In this document: positions 37,753-46,146 of the stretch, piece after piece
Layout: each line of letters begins with the position of its first letter
Position numbering within the stretch: position 1 is the stretch's first letter
Source: Roseovarius sp.
Lineage (GTDB): Bacteria; Pseudomonadota; Alphaproteobacteria; Rhodobacterales; Rhodobacteraceae
Direction of reading: 5' to 3'
Assembly (NCBI GenBank): GCA_029212365.1
Contig: JARGOC010000028.1
Location: 1 to 48,935 of the forward strand
DNA: 48,935 nucleotides
Made by a program: the position numbers and the translations under genes
Notes under the pieces: model-generated
What the model saw: only the letters and a program-made list of their open reading frames with translations
What the model was told of the DNA's origin: nothing
Databases searched by the model: none

Positions 37753-38667
37753 ATGCCCCTTCAAGACAAAACCAACCCCGAAGATCACGGCCTGACATCC
37801 GCAATCCTCGATCACCTCGCACTTCATGGCGCAAAGCCGGGACCAGATGAAACTGATCATCGCCCCCTGCCCCAGCCAGATCAGGTCGAACTCGCCATGG
37901 CGACACTCTTTGACACGACCATCAGTCTGCTCGATGACAGCCAGTTGGAAGACAACCTCGAAGAAATGCTCTGGTCCCTCACCTCCCTGTTTCATCGCCG
38001 TTTGACCCATCTGCAAAGACGCCTTGATGACAATGAATGCGAGGTCCGCGAAAGCATGAGCACACAGGACGGTTCCGAGGTTGCCTCCGTTGAGCTGGAG
38101 CGGCTGCAAATGATCGGGTTAAAGCTCTGGGACCACCGCGACGCCTTCGAGCAAATGCGCGATCTGGCTTGTGACCACTTCTCAGCAGCGACAGGCTCGC
38201 CTTGGATGCCCCGTACTGGCTCGAAAGTATCGCACAGAGGTCTGACATCCGCAGTCGTAGACAGTCGGGCTTTTCTGTCAGCCAAGCGACGCAAAGAAGC
38301 CGAAGTGCATTGCCCCGATGGCACCCGCATCGCGTTCTCAGGCGGGGACTATCAAGCTTATGATCTCATCTGGTCTGTTCTTGATGCCACGCATCAAAAA
38401 TATCCCGACATGGTGTTGCTGCATGGTGGTACGCCCAAAGGCGCCGAGATGATCGCAGCGCGTTGGGCAGATGCACGGGGTGTGACGCAAGTGGTGTTCA
38501 AGCCGGACTGGAAAAGCCACGGCAAAGCAGCCCCCTTCAAGCGCAACGACAAGATGTTGGAAATCCTGCCTCAGGGATTGATTGCAACGCCAGGGTCAGG
38601 GATCACCGAGAATATCGTAGACAAAGCGCGCAAGCTCGGGATCCGCGTGAAGAGGGTTGGGGTGTAA
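37753..38667 (+). CDS. DUF2493 (SLOG/YpsA-like) protein
   Basis: The 304-residue protein has an N-terminal helical region and a C-terminal SLOG-type domain with FSGGDYQAYDLIW, VLLHGGTPKGAEMIAARWA and GSGITENIVDKA, the nucleotide-binding features of the DUF2493 family. The ATG at 37753 has AGGAACAAG upstream. It completes the conserved plasmid block. A function in sensing or processing a nucleotide-derived ligand is only an inference from the fold. Confidence 0.8.
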   Translation: MPLQDKTNPEDHGLTSAILDHLALHGAKPGPDETDHRPLPQPDQVELAMATLFDTTISLLDDSQLEDNLEEMLWSLTSLFHRRLTHLQRRLDDNECEVRESMSTQDGSEVASVELERLQMIGLKLWDHRDAFEQMRDLACDHFSAATGSPWMPRTGSKVSHRGLTSAVVDSRAFLSAKRRKEAEVHCPDGTRIAFSGGDYQAYDLIWSVLDATHQKYPDMVLLHGGTPKGAEMIAARWADARGVTQVVFKPDWKSHGKAAPFKRNDKMLEILPQGLIATPGSGITENIVDKARKLGIRVKRVGV

Positions 38668-38675
38668 GCCCCGGT

Positions 38676-38969
38676 TCACGCGCCGCGCAACAAGTCCTGA
38701 ACGACTGACGGTTTTTTGGCGATGAGTGCTAACAGGACCTGTGCCGGTCCTGTCGGATGCCGACGTCCGTGTTCCCAATTTAGCAAAGTTCCTTTTGCCA
38801 CACCGATGCTTTTGGCGAATGCGGCCTGTGATAAGCCGGTTTGCTGTCGGACTTCTGCGACATTGACGCTGGTTACAGTAACCTCATGCACCATCGCATC
38901 AGTGGCATCACCGTTGGCAAAGGCCAGAGCCTCTCCAAGGCCATTTTTTACGCTCTCAAATGCACTCAT
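38676..38969 (-). CDS. HigA/NadS-type XRE antitoxin
   Basis: The 97-residue protein has a helix-turn-helix of the XRE type (VRQQTGLSQAAFAKSIGVAKGTLLNWEHGRR), the form found in HigA and NadS-like antitoxins encoded after their toxin. Its ATG overlaps the end of the toxin reading frame by four bases. It probably represses its own promoter through the inverted repeat upstream of the toxin gene. Because the toxin is broken, it may now be only a repressor or an antitoxin against related toxins. Confidence 0.85.
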   Translation of the reverse strand: MSAFESVKNGLGEALAFANGDATDAMVHEVTVTSVNVAEVRQQTGLSQAAFAKSIGVAKGTLLNWEHGRRHPTGPAQVLLALIAKKPSVVQDLLRGA

Positions 38970-39279
38970 GTTCCATCTCCATATCTTGAGACAATCGCTT
39001 TGCTCATCTCGACAGCCGCAGCTTGTTCTGTCTTTGACAGATTGGCCTTCTCATTCTTGGCAAAAACCGTAATCAGAAAAATAGGCATCTGAGTTCCACC
39101 AAATACATAAATCGTCCTGAATCCACCGCTCTTACCGCTGCCGTCCCGAGGGATACACCCGCCTCAGGATTGGCCGCGACAAAGTTTATTGCAGCCTCGC
39201 GTTCATGGTCAGACATGATTGCCTTGGCGCGCCTCTGAAATTCTGGAAGCTCAACAACAGTCTGCAATCGTTTCATCAT
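38966..39279 (-). pseudogene. HigB/RelE-type toxin gene, broken by deletion and frameshift
   Basis: The start (MMKRLQTVVELPEFQRRAKA to about NPEAGVSLG) is a normal RelE/HigB-type N-terminal half. The frame then reads into unrelated residues and stops at 39073. In another frame the toxin resumes as GSGKSGGFRTIYVFGG and runs to a TGA at 38968-38966, directly coupled to the antitoxin ATG. The segment that normally carries LRKLRFAR-like basic residues is missing, so about 13 codons were lost along with the reading frame near 39132-39142. The toxin is very probably inactive. Confidence 0.8.
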
Positions 39280-39282
39280 TTC

Positions 39283-39315
39283 AAGTCATATATGCTTCAA
39301 TGACTTATATGTCAA
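39283..39315 (-). promoter_or_regulatory. promoter and operator of the toxin-antitoxin locus
   Basis: On the minus strand a perfect TTGACA (-35, positions 39310-39315) and a TATATG (-10, positions 39287-39292) are 17 bases apart, just upstream of the toxin start. AAGTCAT (39283-39289) and ATGACTT (39300-39306) form an inverted repeat overlapping the promoter, the expected binding site of the XRE antitoxin. Confidence 0.65.
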
Positions 39316-39770
39316 CGGCGTATGGCACCCTGCTTGCGCATGCAAGTCCCAAGATGGTTGACCTCGCCACTCTCTTGCCGGTTGTGAAAAATCGTCCTTT
39401 TTGCAGTTCGGATTCCGAGCCTTTAATCAGCAGTATTGCGATGCCCTATTTCATCCGTCACCACAAAATCGGAAAGCCACCCGATTCGAAATATGGATGC
39501 CGATGCTATTGGTTGGGCTTGGCGAGGCAAACACCACCAGATCTTGCAAAACCAGCCACTAGATGAAATATCTTAAGTATTATCAAATTGTTATGCGCAA
39601 AATCTGCCTTTTTTGGGCAATGTTCGGAAAGCTCCAGAAACAAGCAATGCGCAAAAAAATGTTGCCTGGGGATAACTTGCGTGTCATGAGTTCAATTGTC
39701 GCTAACCAACGCAAATCACGTTATTTAGCGACGAAACAGAAATGACCCGGTAAGAGGTCGTGAGGGCAAC
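39316..39770. other. region upstream of repA with repeats
   Basis: No protein gene is supported in these 455 bases. Two direct copies of ATGCGCAAAA lie at 39593-39602 and 39647-39656. Near the repA start, GTCGCTAA (39698-39705) and TTAGCGAC (39725-39732) form an 8-bp inverted repeat with a 19-base spacer. These may be RepA/RepB binding sites that autoregulate the repABC operon. Confidence 0.4.
39698..39732. promoter_or_regulatory. inverted repeat upstream of repA (possible RepA operator)
   Basis: GTCGCTAA and TTAGCGAC arms (8 bp each) lie about 40-70 bases before the repA ATG. RepA-type ParA proteins usually repress their own operon by binding such palindromes. No clear sigma70 boxes were found alongside. 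Confidence 0.4.
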
Positions 39771-40973
39771 ATGAATTCAGACTCTAATAACGCACAAACC
39801 AGCACAATCGCCGCATCGATTGCAGCGAATGCCGCCCGCCTGTCAGAAGCGTTGAATCATCATATGCGCAACAGCTTCCAGCCCGATAGTCGAAAAGCGC
39901 TGCGCAAGTTTCATCCTGCTGAAGTTTCTGAGCTGACAGGTATCAGCATGTCTAATCTTAGGACACGTCATCAAGAAGGCGATTTCCCTGACGTAGAGAC
40001 TGATTCCAGAGGTCGCAGGCTATACACTGCACAGGAGATTGATCAAATCCGTCATGTCATGGCGAAAACTGGTCGAAATGGTGAGGCATACCTTCCTGGA
40101 CGTCGTGATAACGACGCTCTTCAGATCATTTCCATCGTCAACTTCAAAGGCGGGTCCAGCAAAACGACAACTGCGATCCACTTGGCCCAACGCTACGCCT
40201 TGCGAGGCTATCGCGTTCTTGCAATCGACATGGATCCGCAAGCCAGCTTGACCACAATGTTCGGATACCGTCCTGAAATCGAGTTCGCCGAGAACGGTAC
40301 GATCTATGACGCGCTTAAGTATGAAGATCCGCTACCATTGAGCCAGATCATTCGAAAGACCTACTTTCATAATCTTGATCTCGCACCTGCGGGCCTCTTA
40401 TTATCCGAATACGAGACTGAGACGGCCTATGCACTTCAGCACAAGATTGATCCTCCTTTTACACAACGCCTTGCAATCGCCCTCGACGAAATTGAGGCCG
40501 AATATGATTTAGTAATCATAGATTGTCCGCCTCAGCTTGGCTTTACAACGATGACGGCCCTGTTGGCGTCAACTGGCCTTCTGATCACGGTTGTTCCCAG
40601 CATGTTGGATGTTGCCTCAATGGCGCAATTCCTTGAAATGGCTGGAGAAACTGTCCAAACTCTAGAAGAGGCCGCAGGGCCAATCGATTGGAATTTCCTA
40701 AAGTTCTTAGTCGCTCGATATGAACCGACCGACGTACCCCAATCACAAATGGCGGGCTTCTTACGGTCCATTCTTCTTGATCAGGTGTTAACCACGCCAA
40801 TGCTCAAATCCACAGCGATCTCCGACGCTGGGATGACGCAGCAAACCATCTATGAGCTGGATCCCTCACAAATCGTAAAGAAGACACTAAACCGCATATT
40901 AGAGTCTGTTAACGGCGTTGCGGATGAGTTCGAGAAGACGATCCAGAAAGCTTGGGGAAGGGATACTGACTGA
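39771..40973 (+). CDS. repA: plasmid partition ATPase RepA (ParA type)
   Basis: The 400-residue RepA has an N-terminal DNA-binding region (VSELTGISMSNLRTRHQEGDFP, about residues 45-80) and a ParA-type deviant Walker A, NFKGGSSKTTTA, near residue 126. It also has DMDPQASLT and VIIDCPPQLG as the Walker A' and B regions. RepA drives plasmid segregation together with RepB and represses the operon. The stop overlaps the repB ATG by one base, normal for repABC. The ATG has a GAGGG sequence upstream. Confidence 0.93.
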   Translation: MNSDSNNAQTSTIAASIAANAARLSEALNHHMRNSFQPDSRKALRKFHPAEVSELTGISMSNLRTRHQEGDFPDVETDSRGRRLYTAQEIDQIRHVMAKTGRNGEAYLPGRRDNDALQIISIVNFKGGSSKTTTAIHLAQRYALRGYRVLAIDMDPQASLTTMFGYRPEIEFAENGTIYDALKYEDPLPLSQIIRKTYFHNLDLAPAGLLLSEYETETAYALQHKIDPPFTQRLAIALDEIEAEYDLVIIDCPPQLGFTTMTALLASTGLLITVVPSMLDVASMAQFLEMAGETVQTLEEAAGPIDWNFLKFLVARYEPTDVPQSQMAGFLRSILLDQVLTTPMLKSTAISDAGMTQQTIYELDPSQIVKKTLNRILESVNGVADEFEKTIQKAWGRDTD

Positions 40974-41950
40974 TGGCCCGTAGAAACCTATTCCAGCCGC
41001 CTCCTCCACCTGATGCGGACAGCACGGCGGCACCATCTAGCGAGCAAAAAGCGCGTTTTCCAAATACTGGTGCAATGAGCGGCGTGAAGTCTACTTTGAA
41101 AGATGTTGCGAGCAACGCGGTGCGGGAAATCTCTGTTGATGTCATCGAAGAGAGCGGCCCCAAGGATCGACTCTCGTTCACCGATTCGGATATCTTAACG
41201 CTGGCGGAAAGCATCAAGGCGCACGGCCAGCAAGTCCCGATTATGGTGCGGCCGATCTCGGACAAACCGGGGCACTACAAGATCGTCTATGGCCGCCGCA
41301 GATTGCGGGCTTTGCGGTCGCTCGGCATTCCCGCGAAAGCACTTGTCAGGTCTCTTTCTGATGAAGAGGCTATACTTGCTCAGGGCCAAGAGAACACCCA
41401 GCGTTTAGACCCAAGCTTCATTGAAAAAGCGCTTTTCGCCACCGAACTGGCTACAAGTGGCTACGAGCAAGCAATCATTCTGGATGCCCTCGCTGTGGAC
41501 AAGCCAATGTTATCGCGCATGACCAAAGTTGCACGGTCTATTCCAAAGTCAGTCATCGAGAAGATCGGCTCCGCGCACGGCATTGGACGCAGACGTTGGG
41601 AAGAGCTGGCAGACCAGTCGCGCAGCGATAGCATCGATCTTGAACAGGTCACCGCAACGCTTCAGTTTAATGCAGCCAAAAGCTCCGACGACCGCTTTGG
41701 CATGGTCAGTGATGCCATTACTCAAGCGCTAAAATCTAAAGCCCCAGACAAACCAGCTGCCCCCCCTACCCTATCGATCAAACTTAGCGATGGGACGGCT
41801 TTGGCAGAAGTAAAAGAGACGGCCCGTGCTTTGACATTCAAGCTGTCGAAGTCTGATGCCCCGGAATTTGCCCAGTGGATGCGTAACAACGCAGAAGCTG
41901 AGCTTACGCGCCTCTATGAGGCGTGGCAGTCAGAGCAAAAGCCTGACTGA
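40973..41950 (+). CDS. repB: plasmid partition protein RepB (ParB type)
   Basis: The 325-residue RepB has the ParB box (KIVYGRRRLRALRSLG) and the following QGQENTQRLDPSFIEKA and helix-turn-helix region. RepB binds parS sites, here most likely the palindromes described after repB and repC, and loads RepA for segregation. It directly follows repA and is followed by a 228-base gap that carries the presumed counter-transcribed RNA. Confidence 0.92.
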   Translation: MARRNLFQPPPPPDADSTAAPSSEQKARFPNTGAMSGVKSTLKDVASNAVREISVDVIEESGPKDRLSFTDSDILTLAESIKAHGQQVPIMVRPISDKPGHYKIVYGRRRLRALRSLGIPAKALVRSLSDEEAILAQGQENTQRLDPSFIEKALFATELATSGYEQAIILDALAVDKPMLSRMTKVARSIPKSVIEKIGSAHGIGRRRWEELADQSRSDSIDLEQVTATLQFNAAKSSDDRFGMVSDAITQALKSKAPDKPAAPPTLSIKLSDGTALAEVKETARALTFKLSKSDAPEFAQWMRNNAEAELTRLYEAWQSEQKPD

Positions 41951-41998
41951 TGTCGACCGAGCAGTAAAACTTAAAAAAAGGAGCACGACCAACAACCC

Positions 41999-42053
41999 AA
42001 AAAAGAAAGAGCCCCCCAAGGTTTCCCTAGGAGAGCCCAATCTGTTCTTTGCA
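41999..42053 (-). ncRNA. counter-transcribed RNA between repB and repC (incompatibility RNA)
   Basis: On the minus strand a strong hairpin (42009-42021 with 42026-42038, loop of four bases, one mismatch and three G-U pairs) is followed by a T-rich tract (complement of 41999-42008), a clear intrinsic terminator. Upstream, TTGACT (42082-42087) and TAAATC (42060-42065) are 16 bases apart and would start a transcript of about 54 bases. A small antisense RNA at this spot controls RepC synthesis in all well-studied repABC plasmids. The exact 5' end is inferred. Confidence 0.75.
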
Positions 42054-42178
42054 CTTTCAGATTTACCAGCTTCTCCGCGCCAGTCAATAACAACCGATTC
42101 GGTTGCTGAAGATTTGCGGCCTTTTTTCTGATTTTCAGAGATATAGGAGCCTTTCACATCAGGTTGTCGTGAAAAAAC

Positions 42179-43273
42179 ATGGCATTTACAAAAGCAACTG
42201 CACCCACTGGGCTGCGGACCAATGAACTATTGTCCGCGGACAATTCCCTTCCAGAGCGTCACATCGTCATAGCAACGCTCCGCAACGCCGCTCCGCGTCT
42301 CGGCCTGAGCGCGTCCGTAATTTCAACATTAGATGCGATGCTTTCGTGCCTCGCACCCAAACGCAATCACCACACTGTGTTTGCATCAAACTCGACGCTC
42401 ACGTTTCGACGCAATGGCATTTCAGACAGAACGATCAGACGTCATGCTGCAACATTGCAGGAAACTGGGCTACTCGTTCGCCGTGACAGCCCAAACCGGA
42501 AGCGCTTCACTAAGCACAACCGCATTGAAGGTAAAGCTCTACGGTTTGGCTTCGACCTTACACCGCTCTTTGACCGACTTCACGAAATTTCAGCTTTGGC
42601 AGCAGAAGTCCTGAGGGAACGGGAACAGATCGATTACCTGCGCGCTAAGATACGTACTGCCGCCAATGCAAGCCTCGTCGAAAACCCTGACGACGACAGG
42701 GCCCTCAACATATTCCGTATTCTTCGACGCAAGTTATCGCTCCAAGACTGCGAACAAATCCTCGCAAACCTACCAGTTACTGAAGTTGAAGCTGAGGGAC
42801 CAGACGATCAAACTCCTAATTTGACGACTACTCTGACCGCCAGTAACGGTCAATTTGTCCGGCACCATCATAAGTCAAATAAAGAACATATTGATAAAGA
42901 GAATGTTGCTTTAAAAAAAGAAACTCCTCTTACAAGTTCCGATGCTCCGATCACGATCCCAGAATTGTTATCAGCTTGCCCACAGGCTGCCGAATTTTCA
43001 CTGAGAAAGATTGAAACAATTCATGATGTCGTAGCTCACGCTCGAACGCTTGCACCGATGATAGGGATCACGACCCAAAACTATGATGCAGCACATGCCC
43101 GACTTGGTGCACTAAGAGCTGCAGCCACAGTATGGGCGATTATGCAGTTCCATGACAAAATCAAAGCCGTTGGTGCCTACTTTCGTTCAATTACGACGGG
43201 ATCGAAGAGTGACAATTTCAGCCCAGAAAGATTGGTAAGGCGTCTTGCTAAGGCTCAGAGTTATGCCGCGTGA
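42179..43273 (+). CDS. repC: replication initiator RepC
   Basis: The 364-residue RepC initiates replication of repABC plasmids, and the origin usually lies inside the gene. Conserved segments include a start MAFTKATAPTGLRTNELLSAD, a helix-turn-helix region NSTLTFRRNGISDRTIRRHAATLQETGLLVRRDSPNRKR, and a C-terminal region ending YFRSITTGSKSDNFSPERLVRRLAKA. The gene starts 228 bases after repB, leaving space for the antisense RNA. A 16-bp perfect palindrome lies inside its first codons, and another follows its stop by a few bases. Confidence 0.93.
   Translation: MAFTKATAPTGLRTNELLSADNSLPERHIVIATLRNAAPRLGLSASVISTLDAMLSCLAPKRNHHTVFASNSTLTFRRNGISDRTIRRHAATLQETGLLVRRDSPNRKRFTKHNRIEGKALRFGFDLTPLFDRLHEISALAAEVLREREQIDYLRAKIRTAANASLVENPDDDRALNIFRILRRKLSLQDCEQILANLPVTEVEAEGPDDQTPNLTTTLTASNGQFVRHHHKSNKEHIDKENVALKKETPLTSSDAPITIPELLSACPQAAEFSLRKIETIHDVVAHARTLAPMIGITTQNYDAAHARLGALRAAATVWAIMQFHDKIKAVGAYFRSITTGSKSDNFSPERLVRRLAKAQSYAA
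42229..42244. promoter_or_regulatory. parS: parS-like perfect palindrome inside the start of repC
   Basis: ATTGTCCGCGGACAAT is a 16-bp perfect palindrome that encodes part of the RepC N-terminus. The same 16 bases occur again just after repC, which is the hallmark of a RepB-binding partition site rather than chance. RepABC plasmids of Rhodobacterales are known to carry perfect palindromic parS sites that differ between compatibility groups. Confidence 0.8.
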
Positions 43274-43277
43274 ACCA

Positions 43278-43299
43278 AAAATTGTCCGCGGACAATTTT
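43278..43299. promoter_or_regulatory. parS: parS-like perfect palindrome after repC
   Basis: The 16-bp core of the site inside repC (here 43281-43296) is repeated and extends to a 22-bp perfect palindrome because of flanking AAA/TTT. It starts five bases after the repC stop codon, a common parS position in repABC replicons. Confidence 0.85.
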
Positions 43300-43818
43300 C
43301 TCAAAGTGATGTCATTGCCAAAGCCTTTGTCGTCAGGGCAGGGGACAACGACACTTAAAACAGACGGCTGCTCGCGGTAAATTCCGAACGAAGAAACGGC
43401 GTCGTTGATAGAAAGAAGGCAGGGGGCTCAAAATCAGGCACTTCACAGCTCGAATTATAAAGCTCTATCAGTTTCAGGTGTGTAAGAAGTACCTGGGATA
43501 GGACTGCCGACGCTTTTGCAAGATGATCTGTTGCAAGCGGAAAGAGGCACTACGCTCAAACGTGACAGCGTCGAGCTTCTTGCTGATGATCGAGATAGAC
43601 AGCTCACGTGACCTGACCGCGCGCAGAGAGCGAGTGAATGTGAACTCTACGAAATTCCCAGCAAACCTGTGTTCTAGGCAAACTGTAGATGCACTAATGA
43701 ACAAATGGTGAGGCATCTAATAGACAAATGGTGGAGCCTCTAATATGCATTCTGTGAAAAGGAAGCGGACCTCTTTTTCGGTTTGGGCTTCATCAGGCGA
43801 GGGAGAGACAAAAGGTTC
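43300..43818. other. region downstream of repC, no gene supported
   Basis: About 520 bases separate the second parS from the DUF4143 ATPase gene. Two opposed open frames (about 62 and 80 codons near 43474-43716) have no recognisable motif. The right part carries the tandem repeat listed separately. Nothing else is seen. Confidence 0.4.
43678..43745. repeat. short tandem repeat, period about 23 bases
   Basis: Two close copies start at 43701 and 43724 (ACAAATGGTG, then AGGCATCTAATA or GAGCCTCTAATA), and a more decayed third copy precedes them from about 43678. They end about 75 bases before the DUF4143 ATPase gene and may be protein-binding iterons or remnants of a mobile element end. Confidence 0.5.
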
Positions 43819-45105
43819 ATGACTGATACAGAAGAATATCTGCCAAGGCACCTCATCCCAGAGCTTGAAGATGCACTTGCATCAGCACGTGTGGTCAACC
43901 TCATTGGTCCAAGGCAAGTTGGCAAGACAACACTTGTGCGGGACTTGTTTGGCAATGGCCGTTTCATCACATTGGATGACGCAGCTGTCTTGGCGGCCAT
44001 TGAAGCGGACCCGGAGGGCCAGCTTACCAGCTTAACGGAAAATCTGAATGGCGATCCGCTTATCATTGATGAGGCCCAGCGATCCAAAAAACTAGCTCTC
44101 GCGATCAAGAGGGTCGTCGATACCAATCGGCGTAAGGGGCAATTTGTACTTACCGGCTCCTCCAACGTATTCACAACCACTGATGTGGCTGACTCGCTTG
44201 CGGGTAGAATGCGAACACTTAAGCTCTGGCCCCTATCCGTCGCTGAAGTCAAAAAGGCACCCGTCAATCGCATCATGGATTGGGCGATTCAAAACGAACC
44301 GAAACTAGGGCAGGCGGGTGATCCAGAGCAGGTTAGTCGACGTGACTACATAGATCTCATCCTAGAAGGTGGTTTTCCAGAAGTGAGAGAGCTACCGATA
44401 AGATCCCGCCAGCGGCAATATCGGGATTACATCGACGCAGTGGTGGAGCGCGATGTCGCTGATATCATACCGGTTCGAAAACCGGATGCGTTGCGTATCC
44501 TGATAGATCAGATGGCGGCGCGCTCCGCGCAGGAAATCAACACGTCCGAGCTTTCTAAACTGACGAAACTGCAACGGGTTACCGTCGATCAATACCTTGA
44601 TATCCTGCTACGGCTGTCGATGCTGACGAAACTGGGTGCCTGGACATCAGGCGAGGGCAGGCGGGAGATCAAGAACCCGAAATACCATTTTGCAGATACT
44701 GGCATCGCCTGTGCCCTTCGGCGTTTCACCCAAGATACCTTTACTATCGACAACAACCCGCAGGCGCTTGGCGGCCTGCTAGAGAGCTTTGTTCTGAACG
44801 AAATCCGGCGTGCCGTCCCAATGCAGGCCGCTGACTACCGGCTCTATCACTGGCGCAGCGCAGACCAGCGGGAAATTGACATCCTGATCGACGGTGGCAG
44901 CCACTTGGTCTGCGTTGAGATAAAGGCATCTGCATCAGTTAATGGAGATGATTTCAAACACCTCAAATGGTTCTCAAAAGACGGGCCTGGCCGCAATAAA
45001 ACATGCACGGGGATCGTGTTCTACCTAGGCCAAGAAAAGCTCACCTTTGGCGACAGGAACTTCGCCCTTCCGGTGAGCGCGCTTTGGAGCACGATCAATT
45101 TTTGA
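43819..45105 (+). CDS. AAA ATPase with DUF4143 domain
   Basis: The 428-residue protein has an N-terminal AAA_14 ATPase (Walker A GPRQVGKTT near residue 30, LIIDEAQ near 81, FVLTGSS sensor) and a C-terminal DUF4143 region with EIDILIDGG and VCVEIKAS, a PD-(D/E)xK-like nuclease fold. The family is frequent on plasmids and in accessory regions; its role is uncertain. The frame is open to a TTG at 43783, but the ATG at 43819 has AAAAGG upstream and starts at the normal family N-terminus (YLPRHLIPEL). Confidence 0.85.
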   Translation: MTDTEEYLPRHLIPELEDALASARVVNLIGPRQVGKTTLVRDLFGNGRFITLDDAAVLAAIEADPEGQLTSLTENLNGDPLIIDEAQRSKKLALAIKRVVDTNRRKGQFVLTGSSNVFTTTDVADSLAGRMRTLKLWPLSVAEVKKAPVNRIMDWAIQNEPKLGQAGDPEQVSRRDYIDLILEGGFPEVRELPIRSRQRQYRDYIDAVVERDVADIIPVRKPDALRILIDQMAARSAQEINTSELSKLTKLQRVTVDQYLDILLRLSMLTKLGAWTSGEGRREIKNPKYHFADTGIACALRRFTQDTFTIDNNPQALGGLLESFVLNEIRRAVPMQAADYRLYHWRSADQREIDILIDGGSHLVCVEIKASASVNGDDFKHLKWFSKDGPGRNKTCTGIVFYLGQEKLTFGDRNFALPVSALWSTINF

Positions 45106-45268
45106 TTGTGTTTCAATTGCCCTGATCCCCGGCTTGATCTGTTGGCTTCGTGTCATCGAGATTGCAAATGATCACTGGTCTGCCGCAAAAATAGATGATG
45201 CGAAGACGCTTACGCAAAGCAAGGAGGGCAGGGGGCTCAACTTTTATGCCGACAGCTTGAGTGAAGCC

Positions 45269-45997
45269 TTAGTGGCGATGTGGTACGTCGACCATACCGT
45301 CGGTTTCCAGTTGCAGACACGCCCGCCACAATGGCGTTTTCCAGTAGGTGCAATCTGACAGTCTGCCACCGTCGGATGTTTCTGCCAGAAAACCAAGCCA
45401 GCTGAGTGGTTGCAGAACATGCGTGAAGATGAACCCGGCGTGGTCATAGTATTCCCGATCAATCACATGCGCACGTTTTTCGAGACCATAGAGCGTCTTG
45501 ACGAGATGCGCTTCTGTGAGGCCTTGTTCTGCCTCGACGTTGATGATGTTGAGGAAGATGTCCCAGTTTCCGGGTGCCATGAACTCTGATCGGGCATTTC
45601 GCGCGTGATTATATTCAAACAGGTATGTTTCAGCGATCTTGGCGAAGAACGCACCGCGCTGGCTGGCAAGGTCTTGCGCCTTTTTTGAAATCTGAAACTT
45701 ACCCTTAGTATGACGCCCGAACTTGGCGAGGATGATTAAATCATGGACGACCATGGCATGTGGCACGTCCCATTCGTTCAGAACCTTGTTGAGCCTCATT
45801 AATTCATCGGTGTGGTATCGCGGCCAAGGTGAATGATCTGCCATCCAATGGGCAAACTTGCGATTGAAGGCTTTGGTCTGCGTGAGCCCGATCCCACCAT
45901 GAGCAGTGGCACACTCAAATGCGTTTTCCATCGCCTTCAGAAGGCGGGAGTGATCGAGTACTGGATCACCATCAGCAATGTCTTGGTACTTAATCAT
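45269..45997 (-). CDS. conserved hypothetical protein of Rhodobacterales
   Basis: The 242-residue product starts MIKYQDIADGDPVLDHSRLL. This N-terminus and the segment GGIGLTQTKAFNRKFAHW match a widespread Rhodobacteraceae hypothetical family that I recognise by pattern but cannot name. The middle looks like a winged helix (HDLIILAKFGRHTKGKFQISKKAQDLA), and the C-terminus has repeated Trp and Leu residues. A longer frame starts at 46087, but the first 30 residues show no such conservation. It is monocistronic and unrelated to its neighbours. Confidence 0.65.
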   Translation of the reverse strand: MIKYQDIADGDPVLDHSRLLKAMENAFECATAHGGIGLTQTKAFNRKFAHWMADHSPWPRYHTDELMRLNKVLNEWDVPHAMVVHDLIILAKFGRHTKGKFQISKKAQDLASQRGAFFAKIAETYLFEYNHARNARSEFMAPGNWDIFLNIINVEAEQGLTEAHLVKTLYGLEKRAHVIDREYYDHAGFIFTHVLQPLSWLGFLAETSDGGRLSDCTYWKTPLWRACLQLETDGMVDVPHRH

Positions 45998-46146
45998 GCA
46001 GTCGCCTACCACTTTCGCCGCGGTCGCAACGAAGGGGAAGGAAGCGGACAAAGGGAACTTTCGCTGCACTTGCGCCAATATCCGCATTCATCTCAGAAGT
46101 CTCTGCCCGAGGTTTGGCCGCAATGAGGTTCTTCCTATCAAGTTTT

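Noticed and set aside
41930..42157. Minus-strand 75-residue frame between repB and repC
   Set aside because: The region is explained by an antisense RNA and its terminator; the frame reads through the hairpin and T-rich tract.
43474..43716. Small genes downstream of repC on either strand
   Set aside because: Opposed overlapping frames with no recognisable motif, no good start site and no coupling to neighbours.
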